Source: Pseudomonadota bacterium
GTDB lineage: Bacteria > Pseudomonadota > Gammaproteobacteria > Steroidobacterales > Woeseiaceae
Direction: 5' to 3'
DNA: 33,273 nucleotides
NCBI GenBank assembly: GCA_022563505.1
Contig: JADFNG010000018.1
Span: forward strand, 1 to 33,273
Below are positions 25,127 through 33,113 of the stretch, in pieces. Under the pieces are notes generated by a model that ran no database searches, was not told the DNA's origin, and was given only the letters and a program-made list of their open reading frames with translations. The position numbers were made by a program, and so were the translations under genes. How positions within the stretch are numbered: position 1 is the stretch's first letter; every line of letters begins with the position of its first letter.

Positions 25127-26458
25127 ATGGCCCGTGTAAATGCTTTTCGTGCATCCATTCTGCATTGCCTGGCTGATCCGGGAAGCGGTATCAGTTCGAG
25201 CGCCGTTGAATATTTCAAAGACGGCGTCCTGGTTGTTTCTGACGGTGTCGTTAGCGAGATCGGCCCGGCAGACACTCTGCTGCCTTCACTCTCCGGCAAC
25301 ATTGAGCTCACGGATCTCACGGGCAAGTTGATCATCCCGGGCATGATCGATTGCCATGTGCATTACCCCCAAATTGACATCATCGCGTCGTACGGTGAGC
25401 AGCTGTTGGACTGGCTGAACAAGTACGCCTTTCCGATGGAGGCAAAATTTTCCGATGCGGCGTATGCCAGCGAGGTCGCAAATTTTTTCGCCGAAGCGTT
25501 GCTGCGCAATGGTACTACCACGGCACTGGTGTTTGCAACGGTACACCCGCAGTCGGTAGATGCCATGTTTTCTGCGGCGAAGCAGCGAAACATGCGTCTC
25601 CTGACCGGCAAAGTGGTGATGGACAGAAATTGTCCGGAGGCTCTCCGGGACTCGGCGGAAACTGCGTACCGCGAAAGCCGGGAATTGATTGAGCGCTGGC
25701 ATGGAGACGGTCGACTGGGCTATGCCATCACGCCACGATTCGCGGTGACCTCCACAGAGGCGCAACTGGAGTCGATGGGCAAGCTCGCGAATGAATTTCC
25801 GGACGTGCACATTCATACTCACCTGGCCGAAAACAGGGCCGAGGGTGACCTGGTTGCCGCGCAATTTCCGTGGAGCCGCAGTTATCTCGATGTGTACAAA
25901 CGCTACGGCCTGGTGAGGGAACGCTCCATGTTCGCGCATTGCCTGCACCTCGATCAGGAAGATCGGCAAACAATGGGAGAACTCAATGGTTCGATCGCAT
26001 TTTGTCCGACTTCCAACTTGTTTCTGGGCAGCGGGCTGTTTGATCTGCGGTCGGCTGAAGAGGCCGGTATTCGCGTTGGTGCGGGTAGCGATGTGGGTGG
26101 CGGAACGAGTCTCAGCATGCTGACCACCTTGAGTGAGGGTTATAAAGTGCTGCATCTCCAGGACCAGTCGTTCCCACCTTTCAAGGCCTTGTACATGGCG
26201 ACTCTGGGTGCTGCGAAAGCGCTGTATCTCGATGACAAGATCGGTAATTTTGCTGTCGGCAAAGAGGCGGACTTCGTGGTGCTGGATGCAATGTCAGCCC
26301 CGATGACCGCACGCCGTTTGTCACGTACTGATGACGTTGCCGAAAAATTCTTTGCGCTGCTGATGCTGGGTGATGACAGAGCGGTGTCGGCGACCTATGT
26401 CATGGGTAAGCCTGCCTATATCGCAGGTCGCGCAGGAGTGCCGATAAAGACATTGTAG
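25127..26458 (+). CDS. guaD: Guanine deaminase
   Basis: A 443-residue zinc amidohydrolase converting guanine to xanthine and ammonia, the entry step to the operon for guanine. Landmarks are GKLIIPGMIDCHVHYPQ (first zinc His pair), the guanine-deaminase-specific PMEAKFSD, then TSTEAQLESMG, IHTHLAEN, MFAHCLHL, SIAFCPTSNLFLGSGLF, and AGSDVGGGTSLSML with the zinc Asp. The C-terminal amidohydrolase strand reads IGNFAVGKEADFVVLD. The length matches GuaD (about 439-450). It closes the operon. The TAG stop (26456-26458) is the first triplet of a REP-like sequence. Confidence 0.95.
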   Translation: MARVNAFRASILHCLADPGSGISSSAVEYFKDGVLVVSDGVVSEIGPADTLLPSLSGNIELTDLTGKLIIPGMIDCHVHYPQIDIIASYGEQLLDWLNKYAFPMEAKFSDAAYASEVANFFAEALLRNGTTTALVFATVHPQSVDAMFSAAKQRNMRLLTGKVVMDRNCPEALRDSAETAYRESRELIERWHGDGRLGYAITPRFAVTSTEAQLESMGKLANEFPDVHIHTHLAENRAEGDLVAAQFPWSRSYLDVYKRYGLVRERSMFAHCLHLDQEDRQTMGELNGSIAFCPTSNLFLGSGLFDLRSAEEAGIRVGAGSDVGGGTSLSMLTTLSEGYKVLHLQDQSFPPFKALYMATLGAAKALYLDDKIGNFAVGKEADFVVLDAMSAPMTARRLSRTDDVAEKFFALLMLGDDRAVSATYVMGKPAYIAGRAGVPIKTL

Positions 26459-26480
26459 GAGCGTCACCTGAGGCGCGACC
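26455..26480 (+). repeat. REP-like sequence at the guaD stop
   Basis: GTAGGAGCG followed by a short hairpin (GCGTC, six-base loop, GGCGC) and GCGACC is a degenerate form of the REP core found perfect at 12749-12804. It begins at the guaD stop codon. It may stabilise or end the operon mRNA. Confidence 0.65.
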
Positions 26481-26493
26481 CGCAGATCTTATC

Positions 26494-26511
26494 CGCTAGC
26501 CCGGGCTAGCG
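26494..26511. repeat. Perfect 18-bp palindrome between convergent genes
   Basis: CGCTAGCCCGGGCTAGCG reads the same on both strands. It lies between guaD and the minus-strand phosphoribosyltransferase and contains the latter's stop codon (TAG, 26508-26506). A loop-free palindrome of this type may serve in termination or as a protein binding site; no T-tract follows. Confidence 0.7.
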
Positions 26512-27105
26512 ACTTTGTGTGAGGTCATCCGCAAGTTTTCGGAGTCGGTCAATAACCGGCGCAAGCTCAGGTTTGTGTGCCTGTAATTCATCGATTGACA
26601 ATCCCGACAGTTCGTACGGCAACACCAGCCAGTCGCTTGTCTTATGGACATAGTAATCCGGCTCGCGAAGGGTTCTTTCCGTGGGGCGGTACCAGACGGT
26701 CGCGGTGCGAATGTCATGCGGTAGATTGCGCCGTGTTTTTTCTGTCAAACGGTCAATGACGGCTTTGACGCTGGAGCCTGTGCTGTAAACGTCATCGACG
26801 ATCAGCAAAGAATGTTCCCGGCACAGGTTTTCCAGTAGATATTGCAGGCCATGGACACGAATACTTTCAGCCTTGTCGACCATGTCCGAATAATTCGCCT
26901 GCCCGGAGTACGAAGTGCGAATGGCAATGTGGTCAGTGGGAATGCCGAAATGATGCAGTCCTTCCTGCACAGCAATGCCGACAGCGCTGCCACCACGCCA
27001 CAATCCGACCAGGAAATCGGGTCGAAAGCCGGCATCGTGAATAGTGGCAGCCAGCTTGAACGAGTCGAGCAACAGATCGTCCGCGGCGATGAATACCTTG
27101 TCCAT
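26506..27105 (-). CDS. Purine phosphoribosyltransferase (COG2236-like), copy A
   Basis: A 199-residue type I phosphoribosyltransferase, likely for xanthine, hypoxanthine or guanine. The pyrophosphate loop is LVGLWRGGSAVG, the flexible-loop region HIAIRTSYSGQ, and the PRPP site LLIVDDVYSTGSSVKAV, with the usual acid pair and TG. The C-terminal part, YVHKTSDWLVLPYELSGL, resembles the base-binding segment of COG2236/yeast Xpt1-Hpt1 enzymes. The start is ATG 27105 (MDKVFIAADD), aligned with the start of the second copy; upstream in-frame sequence runs into the MITE-like repeat. It is the divergent paralogue of the gene at 27279. Salvage here would compete with GuaD/XdhABC for the same bases. Confidence 0.82.
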   Translation of the reverse strand: MDKVFIAADDLLLDSFKLAATIHDAGFRPDFLVGLWRGGSAVGIAVQEGLHHFGIPTDHIAIRTSYSGQANYSDMVDKAESIRVHGLQYLLENLCREHSLLIVDDVYSTGSSVKAVIDRLTEKTRRNLPHDIRTATVWYRPTERTLREPDYYVHKTSDWLVLPYELSGLSIDELQAHKPELAPVIDRLRKLADDLTQSR

Positions 27106-27205
27106 GTTGATTGTCTCGGTACTGCGCAAGTAAGGTAGTATACGCGGCAGGTACACGGTCAGCATAACCACAACACAGAACTTTCGGCCGGCCCGATTAG
27201 AGCTC

Positions 27206-27270
27206 AGGAACCTCTGATTTATTCTGGAGCCAAGATACGAGTTCATGAATAGATCAGAGGATCCTTAAGG
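27206..27270. repeat. Short MITE-like repeat, copy 1 (internally deleted)
   Basis: The ends are related inverted repeats: AGGAACCTCTGATTTA on the left and TAGATCAGAGGATCCTTAAGG on the right. Both outer parts recur at 33114-33273, including CCAAGATACGAGTTCATGAA, but there about 95 extra bases lie between them. This copy therefore looks like an internal deletion. It lies between the divergent phosphoribosyltransferase genes, and its right end supplies the AAGGA Shine-Dalgarno of the plus-strand gene. Confidence 0.85.
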
Positions 27271-27278
27271 AACCCCAC

Positions 27279-27845
27279 ATGGAAAAGACCGTCCTGACGG
27301 CGCAGGATCTTCTGGAGGATTCATTTCGACTCGGCGTCAATATTCTCGAAAGCGGTTTCAAGCCCACAATGATCATCGCGGTCTGGCGCGGTGGAACGCC
27401 GGTTGGCGTCGCCGTGCAGGAAATCATGTCTTATTGCGGCGTGGAGTCCGATCACATCGCCATACGCACCTCATCCTACGCTGGCGTCGATCAGCGCAGT
27501 GAAGTTGCCGTTCATGGTCTCAACTACATCATCAAAAAAATCTGTCACGATGATCGATTGCTGATTGTCGATGATGTGTTTGATACGGGCAATACTTTTG
27601 CTGCAATAATCAGCGAACTGAAGCGCCGTGCGAGGGGAAACTCACCAACGGATATTCGCATGGCTGTTCCCTGGTACAAGCCGACACGCAATGAGACCGA
27701 CCTGGTGCCGGACTACTATTTGCATGAAACGTCAGAATGGCTGGTTTTCCCCCACGAACTCGATGCGCTAACGCCGGAGGAAACGAAACTACGCAGACCC
27801 GACGTCTACGACGTCATGTATTCAAAGGCGTCATCCGCAGCCTGA
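27279..27845 (+). CDS. Purine phosphoribosyltransferase (COG2236-like), copy B
   Basis: A 188-residue paralogue of the minus-strand gene at 26506. Shared features are an aligned N-terminus (MEKTVLTAQDLLEDSFRLG), the pyrophosphate loop IIAVWRGGTPVGVAVQE, HIAIRTSSYAG, the PRPP motif LLIVDDVFDTGNTFAAI and YLHETSEWLVFPHELDAL. The PRPP motif here keeps the classic DTG, whereas copy A has STG. The role is probably base-specific salvage (xanthine, hypoxanthine or guanine); which base cannot be read from sequence. AAGGA, seven bases before ATG 27279, belongs to the end of the repeat. Confidence 0.83.
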   Translation: MEKTVLTAQDLLEDSFRLGVNILESGFKPTMIIAVWRGGTPVGVAVQEIMSYCGVESDHIAIRTSSYAGVDQRSEVAVHGLNYIIKKICHDDRLLIVDDVFDTGNTFAAIISELKRRARGNSPTDIRMAVPWYKPTRNETDLVPDYYLHETSEWLVFPHELDALTPEETKLRRPDVYDVMYSKASSAA

Positions 27846-27871
27846 TCTTATATAAGCGGTGCCGTTGAATC

Positions 27872-29054
27872 TTATGTGGCAGCGTCAGGCTGGAAAATCA
27901 CCCGCAGCGTGCCTTTGGCCGGGTAGCGAAGGTTAGCGGCAGACAAGGCATAGCTAATCCCGAACTTGCGACCCTGTAGCTCGGAACCCGCACACACCCG
28001 CAACGGAACGTCAAAAGCCAGTACAGGCTCTCCGCAAGGAATTTCACCCAGCGTTTTCGCAACGTGAATCGCGGTTTGCTTGATCTTCACGGTTGGATAT
28101 TTTTCAAATTCTGGTGGCTGCTGGCTGAGGAAAGGACCATCATCCGATGGCGCTGGCAGGTGATCAGCGACAAAAAATGAAGGGTGGTTAGGCATCGCAA
28201 GCAGCAGCGACGCATCCTGGATAGGCACATCTCCCTGATTGTAGATGACGAGCTGCAGTTCTTCGGCATTCTCCTCGAAAAGAAAGCGTTCATCGTCGTG
28301 CTGGTGCTTTAGTTTGATCTGCGCCATTTCCTCCATCAACTCCTGGCGATTCTTCGTTTCATAGGGGTCGTCAGAACCAAACAGACGCGCATGGGTCAGC
28401 CGCACAATGGCCGTTGTGGCCTCCGGACCTGGTTGGATTGGAATGCACTTGCAGCATCTGCTTGAGTTTGGCACTGGCAATTGCTGAAGGCATGGCGGTG
28501 AGGTCAGTCGTCCTGATCTTGAGCACCTTGTGAATTATTTCCCCGGGGAAGCCGACTTCAATTCGCTTCGCCGACTCAGACTCGTGAAATTTCTTCTCGA
28601 ACATGGCCTGTAGCTGTCCGCGACCAAGCTTAATGGCGGAGTCGTTAACGCGCACAAAGGCATCACCGCGCCGCAAGGTCTCTGAGTGATCGATGCGCAT
28701 CATGTATGGCTTGTCCGGGCAGTGAGGAATCTCGAATATTCCCAGCCGCTTACCTTCGACAGTGACCGCTCCATACTGAATGCGAATCTGCGGTTCAATG
28801 AAGTCCATGACAAGAGACTGGTAAGAAGGTTTGCCCGAGAAGTCGTCCGCGGAGACCGAATGCAGTTGCTTTCGCCCCTTGTCGTCAAAGTCCAGGCCGA
28901 CAACGATAAAACGTGGACCCTCAATCGCGGTATTGGCCATTGCGATTACGTCGCGCAGGAAACACCGTATATCACGACTTCCATAAGCCGCCAGGCGGTA
29001 TTGGACGTCAGCTCGCGGGGCTGCAAGTTGGGCTATTTTGACAAGACGGTTCAT
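27872..29054 (-). pseudogene. AlbA_2-domain protein, disrupted by a frameshift
   Basis: Two minus-strand frames together make one protein of about 390 residues. The first (29054 to 28371) carries an AlbA_2/Schlafen-type domain: IRCFLRDVIAMANT, GPRFIVVGLDFDDKG, RIQYGAVTVEGKRLGIFEIP, PYMMRIDHSETLRRGDAFVRV. Its natural continuation, PGPEATTAIVRLTHARLFG then a beta-rich domain (ELQLVIYNQGDVPIQDASLLL), is in the other frame and ends at 27872. The switch lies near 28425-28440; skipping one base restores the reading. This may be a real inactivating mutation or a sequencing error. AlbA_2 proteins are thought to bind nucleic acids or nucleotides and occur in regulatory and defence settings. No partner gene here explains its role. 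Confidence 0.7.
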
Positions 29055-29142
29055 TGCCCCGAAATTTTGACTGAATATGCAAAATGATTCGGGAACTACT
29101 CTACATTTCTGCCAGCAAACGGCTTGCCTGGGAGAAAAATTG

Positions 29143-29709
29143 TTACCAGAGCAGGCGCCAGCTGCCGGTCTCGGTCATGCGTCGATGTCGCCGGCTCTTT
29201 ATACTGGCGTGCAACGTAGCGCGCTTGTCGGCCAGCCAGTCCTCACGCTGTACGTGTGGATCCAGTCCATCCTTGCGGCGACGAGTCTCTTCTTCGGCTC
29301 GAAACTGGCAAAACTCGTCGTAGGAGCCGATTTCGGATTTAAGTTCCTGGATCATCAGCTCGACGTAAATCGCGTCGTCGAGAAAGCCGAGGCCAGGGAC
29401 ATCATCCGGAATCAAGTCGTCCGGATCGCAAAAATACATCATGGCACTCAGGACGCGTTCCTGTTCTGCTTCGCCAAGCTTCCATTCTCCGTCTTCCAGC
29501 ATGTCGATCAGGACCTGGAGTTTGCCGAGGCCGTCAGCAATAAAATCGGGCAGCCCATTGGCTTTGGCATCGATGATCAGTTGTTTCGCCGCCTGTTTAA
29601 TTTCCTCGTCAGTGTGGTCGCTTTTCATGGCCGACTTCGCCCGATCGATGACATCCTGGAAATGCTGCAGGTCACGATCGCTCAGCGTAAACGTAATATT
29701 GAGGGGCAT
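29143..29709 (-). CDS. YkvA-family (DUF1232) protein
   Basis: A 188-residue protein with a DUF1232/YkvA core: MMYFCDPDDLIPDDVPGLGFLDDAIYVELMIQEL at about residues 90-123, the diagnostic DPxDLIPD-xPGxGxxDD pattern. It is preceded by a predicted helical, acidic N-terminus (DRDLQHFQDVIDRAKSAM) and followed by a strongly charged tail rich in Arg. YkvA proteins are small and often membrane-associated, with no settled function. There is no obvious partner. The start ATG 29709 is the only plausible one; the Shine-Dalgarno is weak. Confidence 0.78.
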   Translation of the reverse strand: MPLNITFTLSDRDLQHFQDVIDRAKSAMKSDHTDEEIKQAAKQLIIDAKANGLPDFIADGLGKLQVLIDMLEDGEWKLGEAEQERVLSAMMYFCDPDDLIPDDVPGLGFLDDAIYVELMIQELKSEIGSYDEFCQFRAEEETRRRKDGLDPHVQREDWLADKRATLHASIKSRRHRRMTETGSWRLLW

Positions 29710-29903
29710 GGCTCACATCCTGAATCAGTACGCATTGATTGTAGCCGTATCGGCTGCAATCGGCCATGCAAGAATCGGGGATATGGGCTCTTGAAGCCAC
29801 CTTGAAGAAGTGCTGGCACGTATACTCATTAAACAATGCGCACCGCAAAATATTCATGCAGAATTCATGCCGAGGAAGCAGCGCTTTGATCAAGTAGAAC
29901 CCC

Positions 29904-30956
29904 ATGGACGTTGTCGCCTCGGGACCACCCGCATTTACATTGCAGCAGGCCGTGAATATCGCCCGCGACCACTATGGGCTTGATGTGACAGCGGCCGTCC
30001 TGGTGAGCGAGCGAGATCAGAACTTTCGTCTTGCGTCGGATGATGGCAAGCGATATGTACTCAAGATCGCCAATGCCCTGGAGGACCCGGTTGTCACTGA
30101 TTTCCAGCTTCAGGCGCTCCTGCATATGCAAGCGAAAGCCGATGCGTTTATCAAGACGCCAACGGTGCTCCGAACGACGAGTGGCGAGTACAGTTTCGTA
30201 CTCGAATCTGAGGGTCGCTCACATGTCCTGCGGATTGTCAGCTACCTTGAGGGCAAGCCGCTTGGTGCTGCGGTGCCGGATGCGAAACTGGCACGCAATA
30301 TGGGTCGGTACCTGGCCCGTCTGGGCAGGGCACTCAGCGATTTTACGCACCCGGGGGCTAACCACAGTTTGCTCTGGGATATGAAACAGGCGGCAACATT
30401 GCGGGAGATATTGCGTTATATAGACGATGTCGATATGCGTGGTCTCGCGCGCCGAATACTGGACAATTTCGAATCGAAAATCCTGCCGGTCTTCGATTCA
30501 CTGCGCTGGCAGGTTATTCACAACGACATGAATCCGGATAACGTTCTGCTGGAAGATTCAGTGACAGCGAAAATTGTCGGTGTCATCGATTTTGGTGACA
30601 TGGCGCGGTCGCCACTCATTATCGATGTTGCCGTTGCTGCCTCGTATCTGCGCGCGTTAAACGGCAATCCGCTGGCACTGATTGCGGAATTCATTGCGGG
30701 CTACCATGGCGAGAATCCTTTGTCGCATTTGGAAATTGATATTCTGCACGACCTGATCCAGGTGCGCCTGATGACGAGTGTATCCATATTGAGCTGGCGC
30801 GAAGCGGCACGTGGCGCGGATGATGCGTATCTGCAGGCCGCTGCAGCCGTGGAGACTGCGACGGCGTCTTTTCTGGTCAAAATATCTGCCATACCGGGCG
30901 AACATGCGGCGCAAACGTATCGCCAGGTTTGTGCCTCAGTTACGGAGATCGGCTGA
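29904..30956 (+). CDS. APH-family kinase, hydroxylysine/homoserine kinase-like
   Basis: A 350-residue aminoglycoside phosphotransferase-fold kinase. N-lobe features: SERDQNFRLASDDGKRYVLKIAN, with the ATP-binding Lys. Catalytic loop: VIHNDMNPDNVLL, with Asp208 and Asn213; metal site: GVIDFGDMARSPL, with Asp229. The FGDM segment and overall length resemble hydroxylysine kinase (HYKK/AGPHD1) and its bacterial relatives, which are sometimes fused to class III aminotransferases. There is no aminotransferase domain here. It probably phosphorylates a small amino alcohol or amino acid and is unlikely to be a resistance gene. ATG 29904 has no strong Shine-Dalgarno. Confidence 0.8.
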   Translation: MDVVASGPPAFTLQQAVNIARDHYGLDVTAAVLVSERDQNFRLASDDGKRYVLKIANALEDPVVTDFQLQALLHMQAKADAFIKTPTVLRTTSGEYSFVLESEGRSHVLRIVSYLEGKPLGAAVPDAKLARNMGRYLARLGRALSDFTHPGANHSLLWDMKQAATLREILRYIDDVDMRGLARRILDNFESKILPVFDSLRWQVIHNDMNPDNVLLEDSVTAKIVGVIDFGDMARSPLIIDVAVAASYLRALNGNPLALIAEFIAGYHGENPLSHLEIDILHDLIQVRLMTSVSILSWREAARGADDAYLQAAAAVETATASFLVKISAIPGEHAAQTYRQVCASVTEIG

Positions 30957-31103
30957 GGCCCATATTTAAGTTTCGTGGGGACTCGGTAAAGCCCTCGCAG
31001 CCGGGCTGAGAAAAATGGACCATAAGTAGTGTTCGGCATAACATAAAGCTGTGAATCAGGTCCCGGAAACAAGGCCTTGCGCGCAGTACTATGGTGCCTG
31101 TTC

Positions 31104-33083
31104 ATGCAGTTTGGCAACATATCTGGCGTTATCGAAATGATCCTCCCCTTGGCAATCCTGCTTTGCTTCAGCGCCGCCTGCTACATGTTGCTGGCTGCCC
31201 GTCTCTTTGCACAGAAGAGCGAGATCGGTCATGTGCCGATTGGGCTGGCCTTCGTCGTGATTGGACTGTGGGTATGCAGTGGCGCCATCGAATTAGTGGC
31301 GACGTCCTATGTGGTGTTTTCGATCGGGCGTGTCGGTCACTTTGTCGGCACGGCGATCTTGCCGGTTGCATCGCTGCTCTACTTCCGTAAGTACATCGGT
31401 CGCAATATCTCCCGCGCCATGATAATCGCGTTGATGATGGTGCCGGTATTCTCAATCATTGTTGCCGCGACCAACCCCTTGCACGAGTTCATGTGGTATT
31501 TGCCGGCTACGAATGCTGTGGGAGAGTTCCTGACCCGGCCAGTCGCCTGGGGGCCCTGGTTTCTGTATCTGCATGCCCCGCATAGTTACATCGTTATTGG
31601 ACTTGGTGTCCTGACGCTGGTCATGCACAGTACTGCCGTTGCGCCGGCTAATCGACGCAGGCTGTTCATGCTGGCAGGTGCAACAACGGCTCCGATTCTT
31701 GCGGTTATTGCTTACGATTTTGGCATCGGACCGAACACCATTTCCCCGTTACCCATTGTATTTACGGCGATGCTGCCTGTTTACGCATGGCTCTTTATCG
31801 GTGAACAAATCACCCAGTTTTCGCCGCTCGCGTATGAAACGGTGTTTCAGAATATGCAGGATCCCGTCGTTGTCGTTGACGAGCAAAGGCGCATCATCGG
31901 GCTGAATCGTGGTGCCGAGAAACTATTGAACCTGAAAGAGACCAACGTGTTGCGCGCGTCGCTTGAATCGGTATTCGGGGAAGAGGTGCCGGAAGTATAC
32001 GAGGCATTAAGGACGGGCGAACCGCAACGGATGATGACCACAACGGGCCGTTTCCTGCACATACAGGTATCGCCCATCATGCGTAACGGCAGTACGGAGC
32101 GCGCCGGTCGTGTATTGATGTTTCGTGATGTCAGCGATGTCGAAAAAGCGGAGCGGGAGGTGCGCAACAGCGAACTCATGTTGCGCACACTCGTCAATCA
32201 TTCTGTCAACGGAATCATTCGACTGCGCTGGGTGACCGATGAGCGGGGAAACAAGACGTTGCGCTGCATGTTCGCGAATGCGGCAGCCGCACGTTTCTTG
32301 CAGACAGATCCGGAAAGCATGATCGATCAGACTGCGGATGACTTGGTCAATCTGGCATCGACCGGCATGGTGGCTCATGACGCCGAAGTCGTGCGGCAAC
32401 AGTTCCGTACGGCCACTGAGCGCGGTGAGATCATCGATACTGAAGTTCGGGTTGCTGGAAAAGATACCGGCAAATGGATGCGTGTCATTGGCGAGCCCGT
32501 GGGCGATGACGTCGCGATGACCTTTATTGACATCACGGAAAAAAAGGCCAAAGAAATCCAGATGGAATTATTCGCCTGGTCCGACCCGCTGACCGGCGTC
32601 TTGAATCGTCGTGGGTTTGAACGAGACGCGGCAAGTCGTTTGTCGGATAGCGATGATGAGGCGACGGGCGCGCTGTTGTTTGTTGACCTGAACGAATTCA
32701 AGCAGATCAATGATCAATACGGGCATTTTACAGGCGACCAATTGTTAATCATTGTCGCCGAACGTCTTCGCAGTAGCTTGCGTTCTTGCGACATCATTGG
32801 CCGTCTCGGGGGCGACGAGTTTGCGGCGTTAGTGCCGGACGTGGATGAAAATACTGCGGGAAGACTGGCGGAACGACTGACGCAATCTCTGCAAGCCGAA
32901 TACCTGATCGGCGAGCGGAAATTGACTTGCCCCGCGAGCATTGGGCTCGCACTCTATCCTGAGCATGCCAGCACACTGACGGGATTACTGCGAGCGGCTG
33001 ATGAGGCGATGTATCGCGCCAAGGCACGCTACCGCGGTCTTGGGGAAACGGGACAGATGAATTTGCTTGAAAAGGCAATATAG
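31104..33083 (+). CDS. Membrane diguanylate cyclase (7TM-PAS-PAS-GGDEF)
   Basis: A 659-residue sensor that would make cyclic di-GMP. Residues 1-225 contain seven hydrophobic segments with NPLHEFMWYLP between two of them, the pattern of the 7TM histidine-kinase N-terminal domain. PAS domains follow (ETVFQNMQDPVVVVDEQRRI, about 240-340; then RTLVNHSVNGIIRLRWV, about 355-480). The GGDEF domain begins at WSDPLTGVLNRRGF and has an intact GGDEF at 569-573, with the inhibitory RxxD (RSCD) five residues before it, so product inhibition is expected. No EAL domain is present. ATG 31104 is preferred; TTG 31077 or ATG 31137 are possible. Confidence 0.88.
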   Translation: MQFGNISGVIEMILPLAILLCFSAACYMLLAARLFAQKSEIGHVPIGLAFVVIGLWVCSGAIELVATSYVVFSIGRVGHFVGTAILPVASLLYFRKYIGRNISRAMIIALMMVPVFSIIVAATNPLHEFMWYLPATNAVGEFLTRPVAWGPWFLYLHAPHSYIVIGLGVLTLVMHSTAVAPANRRRLFMLAGATTAPILAVIAYDFGIGPNTISPLPIVFTAMLPVYAWLFIGEQITQFSPLAYETVFQNMQDPVVVVDEQRRIIGLNRGAEKLLNLKETNVLRASLESVFGEEVPEVYEALRTGEPQRMMTTTGRFLHIQVSPIMRNGSTERAGRVLMFRDVSDVEKAEREVRNSELMLRTLVNHSVNGIIRLRWVTDERGNKTLRCMFANAAAARFLQTDPESMIDQTADDLVNLASTGMVAHDAEVVRQQFRTATERGEIIDTEVRVAGKDTGKWMRVIGEPVGDDVAMTFIDITEKKAKEIQMELFAWSDPLTGVLNRRGFERDAASRLSDSDDEATGALLFVDLNEFKQINDQYGHFTGDQLLIIVAERLRSSLRSCDIIGRLGGDEFAALVPDVDENTAGRLAERLTQSLQAEYLIGERKLTCPASIGLALYPEHASTLTGLLRAADEAMYRAKARYRGLGETGQMNLLEKAI

Positions 33084-33113
33084 GCGCCGCAGGCGCTCAC
33101 CCTGCGAGTCAAC

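Noticed and set aside
27872-29054. Defence system around the AlbA_2 protein
   Set aside because: AlbA_2 domains do occur in defence islands, but the neighbours (YkvA, APH kinase, phosphoribosyltransferases) give no second defence component and the gene is frameshifted.
29077-29805. Plus-strand open frame of 242 codons opposite the YkvA gene
   Set aside because: The opposite strand carries the diagnostic DUF1232 motif, so this frame is a shadow.
29904-30956. Aminoglycoside resistance gene
   Set aside because: The APH fold is present, but the IDFGDM pattern fits the hydroxylysine/homoserine kinase-like group, and the context is not that of a resistance island.
30957-31076. Possible TPP or c-di-GMP riboswitch before the GGDEF gene
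   Set aside because: A GGGCTGAGA string and a small AGCCC/GGGCT stem are present, but the rest of the TPP consensus is missing and the conserved GEMM parts (GCAAAGCC, GGTAGCGGGG) are not found.
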